Assembly: GCA_031763025.1 (NCBI GenBank)
Contig: JASSKH010000024.1
Span: forward strand, 7,010,523-7,074,522
Direction of reading: 5' to 3'
Source: Macrocystis pyrifera
Lineage: Eukaryota > Sar > Phaeophyceae > Laminariales > Laminariaceae
Length of the DNA stretch: 64,000 nt
This document shows, in pieces, positions 25,226 through 38,100 of this stretch (within the stretch, counting starts at the first letter, position 1; every line of letters begins with the position of its first letter). Under the pieces are notes generated by a model. The model was not told the DNA's origin. It made no database searches and saw only the letters and a program-made list of their open reading frames with translations. Position numbers and translations under genes: made by a program.

Positions 25226-28200
25226 CAACGCTGCGGCGATTCGTTGCAGCTTCTGCTGCTGCTAATGCTGTAGCTGCTTCTGCTGCTGCTGCTGCAAATG
25301 CTGCCGCAATATCCACTGAATGTTCGTATGTACTCGGATTACTGTTTTACTTGGTCGTTTTCGTACCCAAATGGTTCCTTTTGATACGTGAAAAAATATT
25401 TTTTGTCGTTTTGCTCCAGCATTTTGCGTACGTACTGCAATTTCTCGTTTTTGGCTTGGTTATTTTCATCTATATCGTTGCTATGCTGCTGCTGTGGTGC
25501 TGCTGCGTTGTTGCCGTACATCATGCTGCACTTGTGTGTGTACATATTTCGGTATCGTCAATGAAATTCCGTAGGTTTTGCGATTGCGGCATACCAGGGT
25601 ACACACTTTTTTTCTTCCTTATTTTCATATCGTTGCTATGCTGCTGCTGCCAACGCGGATTATTGTTTTTATTGGCCATTTTTGTACCCAAATGGCTTTT
25701 TTGATACGTAAAAAAAATATTTTGGTCGTTTTGCTCCTGCATTTTGCGTACGTACTACGTTTTCTCGTAATTCGTTTTGTTGCTATGCTGCTGCGTTGTT
25801 GCCGTACAGCATGCGGAGGTGGGTCTATAGTGAGGCACCAAAAATACTTTTCGGACGGCCTCGGGGTACATACTTTTTTTTTCTCCCTTCTTTTCATATC
25901 GTTGCTACGCTGCTGCTGCCAACGCTGTGGCGATCCGTTGCTGCTTCTGCTGCTGCTGCTGCTCTGCTTTTAGTGCTGCCGCAATATTCACTGAATGTTT
26001 GTATGTACTCGGATAATTGTGTTTCCTGGTCGTTTTGTGGCGCTGCTGCGTTGTTGCCGTACATCATGCTGGACATGATTTGTGTGTCTATTACACTTAA
26101 ACTTGTGCGTGTGTACATATTTCTGTATCGTCAATGATTTTTTTTGTGGTGCTGCTGCGTTGTTGCCGTACATCATGCTGGACGTGATTTGTGTGTGTAC
26201 TGTACTACACTTGTGCGTCTACATATTTCTGTATCGTCAATGAAATTACGTACTTGCTGCTTCTGCTGCTGCTGCTGCCGTCGTATTGCAAGCGATTACG
26301 TACTGCTGTTGTGCCGCTGTAAGAGTAGTACAAATAATGAACTCTCCCCCCCCCCCCCCCCCCTTCCCCCTCCCCCGCCATTCCCTGCACGCCACTCCCG
26401 CCCCGCGCACCCTATATGTTTACTTCGACCAGGTCCGTGGCAAGTGCTACAACTGCCGCCTAACGGACTCCACCATCAAAGACGGAGACATCATCATCAA
26501 CCGCAAAAAGACTCCCTTCCATTTCGCCTGCTCCAGGGCTTCGCGGAATTCCGAAGCCGTACGCCAAGCAGACTGTCGCCATCCAGGACGAACGAAAGGA
26601 AACAAATTGTTTCCCACATTTCCCAAAATCACGATTATTTCTTCCTACACATATCCAACGGGTTCAACAGCAAACAGATCCACATTCTGGGCATCCCGCC
26701 TCGTTACTACAGCATCCTGGAAGACTTTACATATCATGTCTCATCCAAACTCCTATGCTGGTTACATCGAAATCACGGCCGCCCAGCAACTATACCAGGT
26801 ACAACATTTCCATAACCGTTGTCGTTGCCGGCACTGCTGCTTTCTCTCCTGTCCCAAACCTTCCTTTAAACAACAGCCTGTATGTTGTATATCATCCACA
26901 TGCCAAGCACTACTACTCCACTCTCTCCCCACACTGAAGAAAGATGTTATTCTTATTATTAGACGAATGTCATTCTTACTCTTGCGTCACCTGATCTTAC
27001 GTTTCACATTACATTAATAAATAAACGCGATTATTACATCCTTCACCGTTTCTTACATAAATACATTTAGTTTGGTTGGCTTTGGGCTATTGTGATATGA
27101 GTAGAGTTGTCGCCAATTAATTGCAGATTTATGTACACGAAACGACGGAATACCCACTCCGAAGGAAAGCCTTGTAGTTAACTATTTTTACTAACAATAT
27201 TTGGTCCTATTTACTATGGTCCCCCGTAATAGCATGAAGGCGGACCGCTCCACATGCACACGCATAGATAAAGCACGGCCACCCCAACACGTTCAAATCA
27301 CATGAAGGTTGGGTCTCGCGGTAAAAGATACCCGTAAAATCTTTTGCTGATTTCCGTTGGGCGGTGGAAGCCTGGTCTGACATCCTTCCTAAAAATCCCC
27401 GACAGTAGGCGCACATACCAAGCGCCAAACGAAGGGAAGGGGGGTGGATGGTGCATGACATTGAGTCAAGACCTGTTTACTCACGAAACAAACACCTTGC
27501 ATTTGACCGACTACACGACCTAGAGGAGGAGATGAGGGAAACAGACGAATGTGACATGGAGGAGTTTGATACACTAAATAGCAGCGAGAAAACGATCGCT
27601 ATCCTAGGAGATAGATGGTGGCCACAGGCGGCCAAACAGGAAGGGGATAATATTAACAAAAAATTCCTACGTATTACATGGAAATAACGTAATGAGCGCC
27701 CAATTGTTGAAGGTGTCTCTATTAGGAGTAGGAACGGTGCTCTGTCTCGAAAGGGATGCGTGGTCAATGGTCAAATGACTAAGGCAAGCATTAAATGAAT
27801 ACACCCCCCCCATTTTATGTATACGTATATTTGTCAAATTTTCGTACTTTTGCCAACTTTTCTCTTCGCACAAGCACTTTTAGGCAAAACAGTAAAAGTA
27901 CACGGACACGGGAAGCCCTGCCGGACACATTGGTCTAGGTCTCGGCGCGATCCGTGCACTCTGAAGCGCGTGGCAGGCGCTTAATTTTTTTTTTTCCGGC
28001 GGGAGTGGATAAGACGATTTCCCTGGTTTCGGTAAAGAGGCCTTATTTTGTACGTACGTATATCGGCACATTGTCATGCTCTCTGTTTTCTCCCCCCGGC
28101 TCTCATGAGAGCTGTGAGCACACAGCTCAGGCATATACCAGGAACACAACAGACAACATGCACAGATCCCATCGTTCTAACGCTGCCGCCCACACGCCGT

Positions 28201-30130
28201 GCGTGTTCGACACGCCCATATGCGCAGTGTTGCTGTGGTTGGTTGTGTATATATTATATATGGGTTGGGTTGGCGTCGGTTGGCAACGACACTGTAAAAC
28301 ATGCCACTCACTACGTGAGCTAGACATCCAGGGTATCGTTTTTTTTTGTTTTTGTTTTTTGGCGGTCGCCCACAGCTGGTCGTCTAGTTAGATCATTTGT
28401 GCGAAGTAAAGAACCTTTACTCTGCACAAGGGAACGGATCGTATCACGTAGTGTTCAAGGTACGGCACCCAAGAGGCAGTTACATAGTACTCCCATTGCT
28501 GTCTCTGCAAGTGGCCACACCGGAAATTAAACTAACTCATTGAAGCTGCCATCCATATGCAAGTCCGCCTCACGAGCGGTTCTTAGTAGGATGCAGCTCA
28601 CCCTTCATGCGACTCGCCGGACACCTCACGGCGCTTCGCGCTTGGTGCAAGCAATGTCTGCCTGGTCGGTGAAAACCCGACATGCTCCGTCCCGGCATTG
28701 TAGGGATGCGAGGGTCTATGGTCATACGACTACGGCCATGCATGAGATCGAGTACACCTCTCCTATCGAGTACCCCCCCCCCCCCCCCCCCCCCCCCGCC
28801 CCGGTGGGATGCAGCTCATCCTACATGCGACTCGCCCAACACCTCACGGCGCTTCGCGCTTGGTGCAAGCAATGCCTTCCTGGTCGGTGAAAACCCGACC
28901 TGCTCTGTACAGGTATTGGAGGGATGCGAGGGTCTATGTTCGTACGTACGACTACGGCCATGCATGATATCGAGTACGCCTCCCGCCCCGCGCCCCCCCT
29001 CGCGCGCCTCCTGCGCCCTTGCCTTGTCGCATCCGTATCCCACACATACGAATGTGTATCTCCGAATATGTAGTAAAAGCTCTACTGCCACAATCCGAGA
29101 AGGCGGCGAAAAAAAAAAATCGAAGAAAAAAACCAAAGAGCGGCACCGGGTTCCCATGGAGTGTACCGTACACGATAAGACGCAAAACCAAAACGCGACA
29201 TTTGTTTTTCGACGAGACCCACGAATACACAGGCAGGTTACCATCACGGAGGACCATAGTAAATAGGACCAATTTTGATATTACGGGGGACCATAGTAAA
29301 TAGAACCAAATATTGTTCACAAAAATAGCGAAATATATAGGATTTTATGTGTATCGTAGGTCCTATTTGATATGGTCCTCCGTAGTAGCAAAAATAGGGA
29401 AATATCTAGGTTTTTATGTGTACCGTTTTCGTGTGTACCACTGTAGGTAGTACTGCAGGGTCCAATTTACCTTGGTCCCCCGTAATACTGATGTAATAAA
29501 AAAACAACTTGAACAGACACTTTGTTCTTCGATTTTTCAAGGTCGTACGCGCGTGAACCCACCCCGAACTGTTCTTCTTCGTTCTGTTTTTTAATTCCGG
29601 CCTGGGAAGGGAGAGACTATTACGGAGGACCATAGTAAATAGCACCTACGGTACACACAAAAACCTCTATATTTCCCTATTTTTACTAACAAAATTTGGT
29701 CCTATTAACTATATTCTCCCGTAATAATAGTACTACGGGGGTCCATAGTTAATAGGACCTATGGTATACATAAAAACCTATATATTTACCTATTTTTACT
29801 AACAAAAATTGGTCCCGTTAACTATGGACCCCCGTAACAATAGTAGTACTATGTGTGGGTGTCGTTTTCCCTCCCTTTTCGGTGAGCCCTCCCTATTGAA
29901 CCCCACTGCAAAAAACGGCGCAGAAAAGAAGGGGGCCCCTCTCGAGCTGGCTCAAGACGAATTCACGACCACAGACAGTACGTAGTAGTGACCCACCTCT
30001 AGTGTTGGGTGTCGCATCGAACAAGCTTGGCCCTCCATCCCCTGGCATCCCCGTGTTTTATCATGCAGACAATCAACGAAAGCTCCCACGTACGTCTAAG
30101 AATCACAAAAAATCGTATCGAATACGACCC

Positions 30131-30163
<33 letters not shown>

Positions 30164-31940
30164 CGGTATCGTATCGCATCAAAACTCGATTCTCGTTCGT
30201 TCGATATCCACAAGCACTACCCACCTCGTTGTAAACATCGGGGCTCGCCCGAACTGCCTCCGTGATCATCTGCCGCAGCTCTGACCCCACCTTGCGCTTG
30301 CGTCGGAGGGCGTAGCCCACAGCGTTGAAGAGGCAAGAGTTGTCCGCGTCGATAATACGTCTCACCATCTTCTTTCTCGGCACGGGCGGAGCTGGAGCGG
30401 GATGAGGAAGGGGGGGGGGGGGAGGGGAGGAGGGCGGGGGCGAGGGCAACGCGAGTGTCGTGTATGAACACGGAAGGGAGAGGGGCGGAGGGGAGGGAGG
30501 GGGAAGCAGGGGGGGGGGGGGGGGGGGGGGAAGGGCAGGGGACGGAAAGACGGGATGAGCCGGGAAGGAGAGGGGGGGGAAAGGGAAGGATAGAGGAGAT
30601 GGTGGGGAAGGGGAGGAAGGGGGGGAGAGAGGAAGACAGGGAGGGAGGGAGGGAGGGAGGGAGGGAGGGAGGGATGAAGGGAGTTGTGAGTGCACCGAAC
30701 GCTTCCCGCCAAAAAACAAAAAATGACGTTGTTAACTGTATACACTTGCTTCTTGACGAACAGCCATCATTGGCGGACAGCCGTCAACGAATCTCCATGC
30801 TGGAAATACTGTGCATGACGGGGACAAAACTAGACCGTCAACGGACATATTTCCCTCAGAAATAGTGCCTCCTTACACTATAAACCCGAGCTTCGCCACA
30901 AAAAAAAACAAGGACCGGCGCGGAGATCGGTTCCTCACCCACTTCCCCAGCCCCGTCGCCGAAAAACGCCTCCGGGTCTCCACCCATACACATCTCTAGC
31001 GCGGTGTTAATGTCACCACCGGCGGCTTCCAGGGCTCTCGTCGCGAAGTCTTGAGGGAAGCCCATGTCCACGAGCGATTGGACCATCGCATATGCCTGGG
31101 CAGGCAGCTGCGACGGCGGACCGGGCCTCAGCGCAGGAGCTGGAGGTGCGGCAGAAGCGCCTGCCGCGGGAGCACCGGCTGGCGGCGGCGGGGTAGGCGG
31201 CGGCGGCGACCATGTCGATGATGCCGGGGGAGCGGGCGGGCGTGAGCGTGCTAATGCTGCTTCTACCCTCGCTGCCTCCAGCGCCGCTTTCGCTGAATCC
31301 TGCACCGCCGCCGCTGCTGACAACTTCGGGACTGCTGAGGACGCCGAGGCTACTGGAGCTTTCCGCTGGAGGACCGTCACGGCGCTCCCCGACGTGATCC
31401 CGAGCTCAACGACCGGGTCGGTTTCGGATCCGGATACCTCCTTGGGGGGAAACCCCGCCTTGAACTGCATCCTGAAAGGGTTTCCGGGGGCGTAGGAAGG
31501 CGTCGTGCGATAAGAAGACGGCGGGGGCAGCCCCGCAAATTTACTCACTGCTGTATGTCGCGTCGAGGTGGTTGTTCTTCGATCTCGCTATGATAGAATG
31601 GTGAAAGTTTGTTGTCTCTTTTTTATTCTAAATAATCTATTTTACTTTCCGGTTCAAATCGTAGGAGGTTTTATTTACCCTGAGCGCCGTTCTGGACAAG
31701 CCGTCGTCACAGGTGCCGTCCCCTTTCCTCCCTCCCCCGATACGTGTTTTTTTTTTATTGATCGGGCACAGGGTTCAGCACTCGCTGTTGAAGCACTTCG
31801 TGCTATGCTATCAGTGCTGCTACTACTACCGTTGCTGCCACTACTATTACTACTGCTACTACTACTATACTACCGTTGCTGCCACTACTATTACTACTGC
31901 TACTACTACTATATAACTATTACTACTACTATTACTACTG

Positions 31941-31978
<38 letters not shown>

Positions 31979-32010
31979 GCTACTACTACTATTATTTACT
32001 ACTGCTACTG

Positions 32011-32087
<77 letters not shown>

Positions 32088-32125
32088 GCTACTACTACTA
32101 CTACTACTACTAGTACTACTACTAG

Positions 32126-32177
<52 letters not shown>

Positions 32178-35100
32178 GCCGGCATTACTTTTACTCCTCC
32201 TCCTGCTCTACGTAGACGGTCGGCAGGTTGCATATTATTTCTCAGAGTAATCCAATCATCGCGTGCGGGCTGCTTCTCAGCGAAGAGACGTGACATGTTC
32301 TTCAAATACGTACGTACTGTATGCTGCTATCACTATGCCGTAAAATACTGTTCACCAGAGCGGAAACGCCTGCATGGTTATCGTTGGTTTGATATCGAGG
32401 CGATCAAGCGCACAGAAGCTGCGCCCCGTCGCCCCTGCTCCCGCTTCCACTATTACGGGGGACCATAGTAAATAGGACCGAATATTGATAGCGAAAATAG
32501 TTAAATATATAGTTTTTTGTGCGTACCATAGGTCCTATTTACCAAGGTCTCCCGTAGTAGAGCGTCGGCATCGCACTCAGACTCGGTAGTGGTTACCACC
32601 TGTCCCGGCTTCGGCTCAATGGTTGACAGTCCACACAATACACGCATCACGTCTTCATTCCGACAATAGGGTGTTCGCGAAGGATTTGGTTGGAATCAAT
32701 TCGGGTGGGTTTCATGTGGTCCGTCTCCTACATTCAGAATTACCCCAACACATGGGACCTTCTCAAGAGTTGCAACCCAGCGCAGGACTAAGTGCGTTAG
32801 AATTCGGCCATATTTTGCCGAATATTCTCGGGTCGGGATAACTAACTCTTGGGAAAGATTTCGTGGGTTGGGTTCATTTATTCATTTACAGGGAACGAAC
32901 TACAAAAAACCCAACCAAAAAAATTGGTTCCAACCAAAATTCTTCGAAAACGCCTCGTTTTTTTACGGCGGTCGGGGTCAGGGTTAGGGTTGGAGATACT
33001 GTATGTAGTACCTGAAAGTCAAGAGTCAAAACATATTATTCCAACTAGTGTGTCAGATCCGGGCCAAGGCTTGACACCTCCGACATATCATGATCTAGAT
33101 CATCTACATACAGATCATCGATTCCTACAGTTCATGATCTAGATCTTCCGGGGGAGATAGATTCCCGATCTCGTGTGATCTACAGCTCATCATGTTGCCG
33201 GGTCGAAGCCGTATAATTTGCATCATCTACAGTAGAGTAGCACATATTTCCTGGGTTGGATCTGTACTGTACAGATAGATAGATCCTTCACAACCCCTCT
33301 CACAACAGCAGGCTATTACGGGAGTCTATAGTTAACAGGACCTATGGCATACATAAAAACCTATATATTTAGGTATTTTACCAACAATATTGGTCCTGTT
33401 TACTATGGTCCCCCGTAATAGGACCTACCTGTACATCGTGGTATGTTGGACTTGTGCAAGATTTATACAGTTCGTCCAAAACTTGATTTTCTGCGCATTA
33501 TCGCGCGGGGACAGGGGAGGCAACCCGCCGAGGGAGGCTTCGCAAAACCGTCACCCTTGTCCGAACACCGCAGCAGTAGCAGTAGCAGCAGCAGCAGCGC
33601 GTGCGCGCAGACTGCTTCGCGGCATCTCTCCGTCAGGTCAGGGTGTGGACGTCCCCCCTACAGCTGGCGATCGAGTACATCATTTGCGAGGGATGGGACA
33701 CCTTTACTCCCCGTACAAGGGGCATGATCGCATCACGTAGTGTGTACCTGGTATATGGTAAGGCACCCACCAGGCAACTACATGGTACTCCCATTGCTGT
33801 CTCTGGAAATGGCCACACCGGAAAGTAAATTAACTCATTGAAGCTGTCATCCACGTGCAAATCCGCCTCACAAGCGGTTCTTGATAGGATGCAGTTCTTA
33901 GCAGGATGCAGCTCACCCTTCATGCGACTCGCCGGACACCTCACGGCGCTTCGGGCTTGGTCCAAGCAATGTTTGCCTGGTCGGTGAAAACCAGAGACGT
34001 GCTCCGTCCCGGCATTGTAGGGATACGAGGGACTATGGTCATACGACTACGGCCATGCATCATATTGGGCACCCCCCCTCACCCCCCGTGCTCGACTAGG
34101 GGCTCTAGGGCTAGCTACAGCTGTTGGCGTAGCTTACAGTGCGGTTGGTGGCTCCAACAAGCCCGTACCGAGTATATATCACGCGTTGTCCAATGAACAA
34201 TTACGAGAGTTTTGCTACTGAAACCGCGCCAAAAAAAGGTACTGTACAGCGGTGTACCCATTTTAATACCACCCCGTCACAAGCCCCAAAAAATGTGGTA
34301 TTTTTCTCTACTCTACATGTGGTCTTGTCTTTTACAACCGAAAAAAATTATCCCATCCTTATTCTAAGATTTTTTTTTCTGGTGAAAAGCTGTTTTACCT
34401 GGTCTTGCTTCTACCATGGCCTTAAACCGGACGGTCTCAAAAAGGGTGAGGTACACCGCTGCCTGTACCCGATTTCGAGCTGTCTGAAGTCGGAATCTAA
34501 GACCCAGGTGAGCCGCCTATACGAAGCATGCAAATAAGCCTATAGATACAGAATGAAAAAAGCGAAACTGTTGTGTGTACGGTTTACGGCGTGTGGTCCC
34601 CAGAAGCGGACAGCTCGTGCGCCGGGTGTTGTGCTGCTCGACCTTGCCATGAGGTGAGGGAGCAAAAGAAGAGATGGTGCAGTGAAGTCTCAATTGTTGT
34701 TGTAGACGAGTTGCATTGGTGTGCCAGAAAAAGACAAGACAAGGCAGAACTGAGGTCAAGGGGGTTCTCATCCCTGTTCCCCGTGACCCTAGAAAACCAT
34801 CCAAATACATTTTTATGCAACCCATTTGGGAAAGCACAAAACGCCCCTTGGGCAATTTGCAGCTACATAAACCACACCAATCAGCCAATCAGAATACATC
34901 CGACATTTGCGCGACTGTGAACAACTGCCATGTTCTTACAGCCTCCCCATTCGCGGCACACTGTCATGATCATAGTGTCAATGCCGCACTACTGTAGGTC
35001 TACAACCATCCAACACACAGGTGCTGTCGTCGTGGCTCTACAAGTAGTTAGTATAGTACCACCAATTCAAACACAGAAATCCCAAAATCCATAAAACAGC

Positions 35101-38100
35101 TGCCTCCCTGCTAAAAAATCACCAAACTCATCCAGAATCCAAACACTCAATTTCAACGCAAATTTCCGAACCATACTGCTTATGCGTAAGCATCGACGAC
35201 CTCCCAAACACTCAACTACGGCCGTAACTACGGACGTCTGTCCGCGATATTCAAACGATCATCTGTTGAAAACCTACTACACACACGCACAACCGAACAC
35301 TCACGGACGTCTGTCCGCGATATCCAAACGGTCATCAGTCGGAAACTACTACACACGCACAACCGCCTCCCGGCTGAGGTGCACATGGCCGTTGGAATTC
35401 CAAAAACTCAATAAAATCCAAAATATCCTATACTCCTCGAGGTCAGTATATTCAATAAAATTCAAAATATCTTACTCCTCCAAGGCAGCATAATGCCACT
35501 CGAATCTCTCGACGGTCCAAAGCTGTGTCTTCCTTATGAACCGACCGCTAACAAATACTCAATTGCATACTACTGAAAATTCTAAACAGCAATAAACAAT
35601 GCATAGCTACGTGCACGGGCGTAGTATTGTAGTACCATAGTCACAGCTCCTCCCTACGAACGTGACCGTACATTATGCAGTAACATCAATAACAATAGTA
35701 TTGCCCAAACGCTGCATAACGGGCGGGGGGGGGGGGGGAGTTGCATACAAAATAATCAAGTTGCTTCCAGCTATATAGATCGGCCAACTATAAATCACCC
35801 GGCTTCAAACTTCGAAATCCGATACCCAGTGAACGAAACAAAAATCTTGGGTCTCGACCCCACGCATATCCGTACTTACACGCGTGCATCATCTCCCTAC
35901 CCTTGCTACTAACCCGAGACAGATGCCTTGGCCGAATGGGTTGCATAAAGATATATTTGGATGGTTTTCTAGGGTCACGGGGAACAAGGATGAGAACCCC
36001 CTTGATCTCAGTTCTGGCTTGTCTTGTCTTTTCTGGCACATCAATGCAACTCGTCTACAACAACAATTGAGACTTCACTGCACCATCTCTTCTTTTGCTC
36101 CCTCATCTCATGGCAAGGTCGAGCGGCGCATCACCCGGCCCACGAGTTGTCCGCTTACGCTTAGCGGGACACCTGGGTTCCCCGGGGAAACCCGACCATC
36201 CTTTCTTACACCCCAGTGTTATGAGAAGGCACTTCGGATAAAACGCCACAAAACCTAACCCTCAACCCCAACCCTTGGCCGGTCTGAATACCTGAATGGA
36301 AGCTGTCTGGAAAAATCCTACCAAAAAATATATATTTCCGAAAATAAATGTCGACCTACTACGATTCATACGTATTTGTTTGGCCATTTTCATACCACAG
36401 CAGTAAATACCGTACAGTGTACAGCAGTATTTATCGGCCCCGGATATACACTACTGAGCGAGGTTCTAAGACCGACAGCCGACGGAGACTTTTATATACA
36501 TACCGTATCACACCGGGTGATAAGATATCACACCCCCTGGGACGAATTTCACACACCGGTTTCCTCTAAAACATGGGGGGGGCACACGCAATGAAAATGG
36601 TGACGTCGGAAAGATTTCGTCGAGAAAGTTGCACAGACGCATCGCTCGGCGTACTCAGTGCGCCCTCGCCGTTGTCGATGAACCCAGCTTTGAAAATCGT
36701 CAGGGGGGGTGTGCTATCCTGCGTGTAGTACGGTCTAACTTTCCATATTCTCCGAACCAATCAACGCACACTGGTTGGCGGCAGTAAGTTTGCAAAAAAC
36801 AAAAAAACACGCACTATTCACTTGAATGGTATCAGACCAGTGTCTTATGATAAAAGCACCTTATTGGCGGCTTGGTTGTAAAGACACTGAAACAGCGGTG
36901 CAAATTGGAGAGAGAGAGAGCAGGCGTGTCGAAGTGTTCCCGTGATACCTTTTTATCTTTTTACCCGCGCCTTCTCCTCCGCAATTGACGCCCTCGAAAG
37001 TTTTCGGGGAGGGAGGGAGGAAGGGAGGGAGGGAGGGAGGGAGGGAGGGAGGGAGGGAGGGAGGGAGGGAGGGAGGGAGGGAGGGAGGGAGGGAAAGAGG
37101 GGATGGTGTACGTACTCAAGCCATCCGTGGCTGTAGCCGTATGACCATAGACCCTCGCATCTCTAGAATGCCGATCTCACTTTTTACCTCTTGTGTGGGG
37201 CACCTGGTACACAATCTGTTTCAGTTACTACTGTCTCTTACATTCAGTATGTGTTCATATATATGTTTTCCGTTTTTAGTTCGCCTCCTGAGACCAATTA
37301 TTATGGGAATTTTTTGAAGGGGTCTCAGAACTGGCTTTTTTTGCCGAAAACCGGCGATTTACTCGACGGGATTGTCAAAAACACCGGTAGACTCGTCAGG
37401 ATGCTCCCCTTAGTTTTCCGAGAGCTTTCGCGAGCACTTTTCCGTTTCTCCAGAGTCGTAGAAGGACTGTTCGTCCATATTTCCAGTTCTGAGGACATCG
37501 TCATTTTTTCATCAAAAATCCTCGAAGATCCACTATTTCTGGCCCCAGTTCTGACCAACAGCCTTATTTCTGACCCTCCAGAGAAAAGTGATTGGCTGCT
37601 CCAAAATTTAAAACAGGACTCTGGAGAAACGGAAAATTGTTCCTGAAAGCTCGCAAAAAACCACGGGGAGCATTTTGAGGAGTCTATCGGTGTTTTTGGC
37701 TTTCCCGCCGAGTAAAACGCGTATATTTGGCCTAAAAACCCAGTTCTGAGAGCTCAGAAATAATTTCCCATAATAGTTGGTCTGAGGAAATATTCCACTC
37801 CAGAGTCTGCCCTCTGACCACGGACTGCATCGTGGCGATGACTTAATGTGAAATCAACAACAATGCCGGGACGGAGCACGCCAGGGTTTCACGGACCAGG
37901 CCGACATATATTGCTTGCACCAAGCGCGAAGAGCCGTGAGGTGTTCGGCGAGTCGCATGTAGGGTGAGCTGCATCCTGCTAAGAACTAAGAACCGCTTGC
38001 GAGGCGGACTTTCTTGCATATGGATGACAGCGTCGGAATAGTCGAGGGAGAGGGGGGGGGGGGAGGGGGCACGTCTTTGTGCAGCAACAGTCTCCGTCGA

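Larger units (their letters stand above)
23994..27177 (+). mobile_element. complex repeat unit copy 2 (3.18 kb), inserted in a MITE
   Basis: Same termini and same order of parts as copy 1, but a shorter CTG-rich middle. It lies exactly between the two halves of one MITE (CCTATATA | TTAACTATTTTT, consensus CCTATATATTTACCTATTTTT), so its borders are defined independently. No target duplication is visible. A small stem-loop (AAGGaaagCCTT) lies just inside the right end. Confidence 0.8.

Noticed and set aside
30096-30865. Pro-, Gly- and Arg-rich frames on both strands
   Set aside because: They read G-rich and (GGGA)n repeats; only 30391-30225 on the minus strand is coding.
31568-32305. Tyr-, Leu- and Val-rich frames
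   Set aside because: Artefacts of the (ACT)n repeat. A short frame ending [15 protein letters not shown] was considered as an OTU1 exon, but exon 1 at 40593-40463 fits phase and domain far better.
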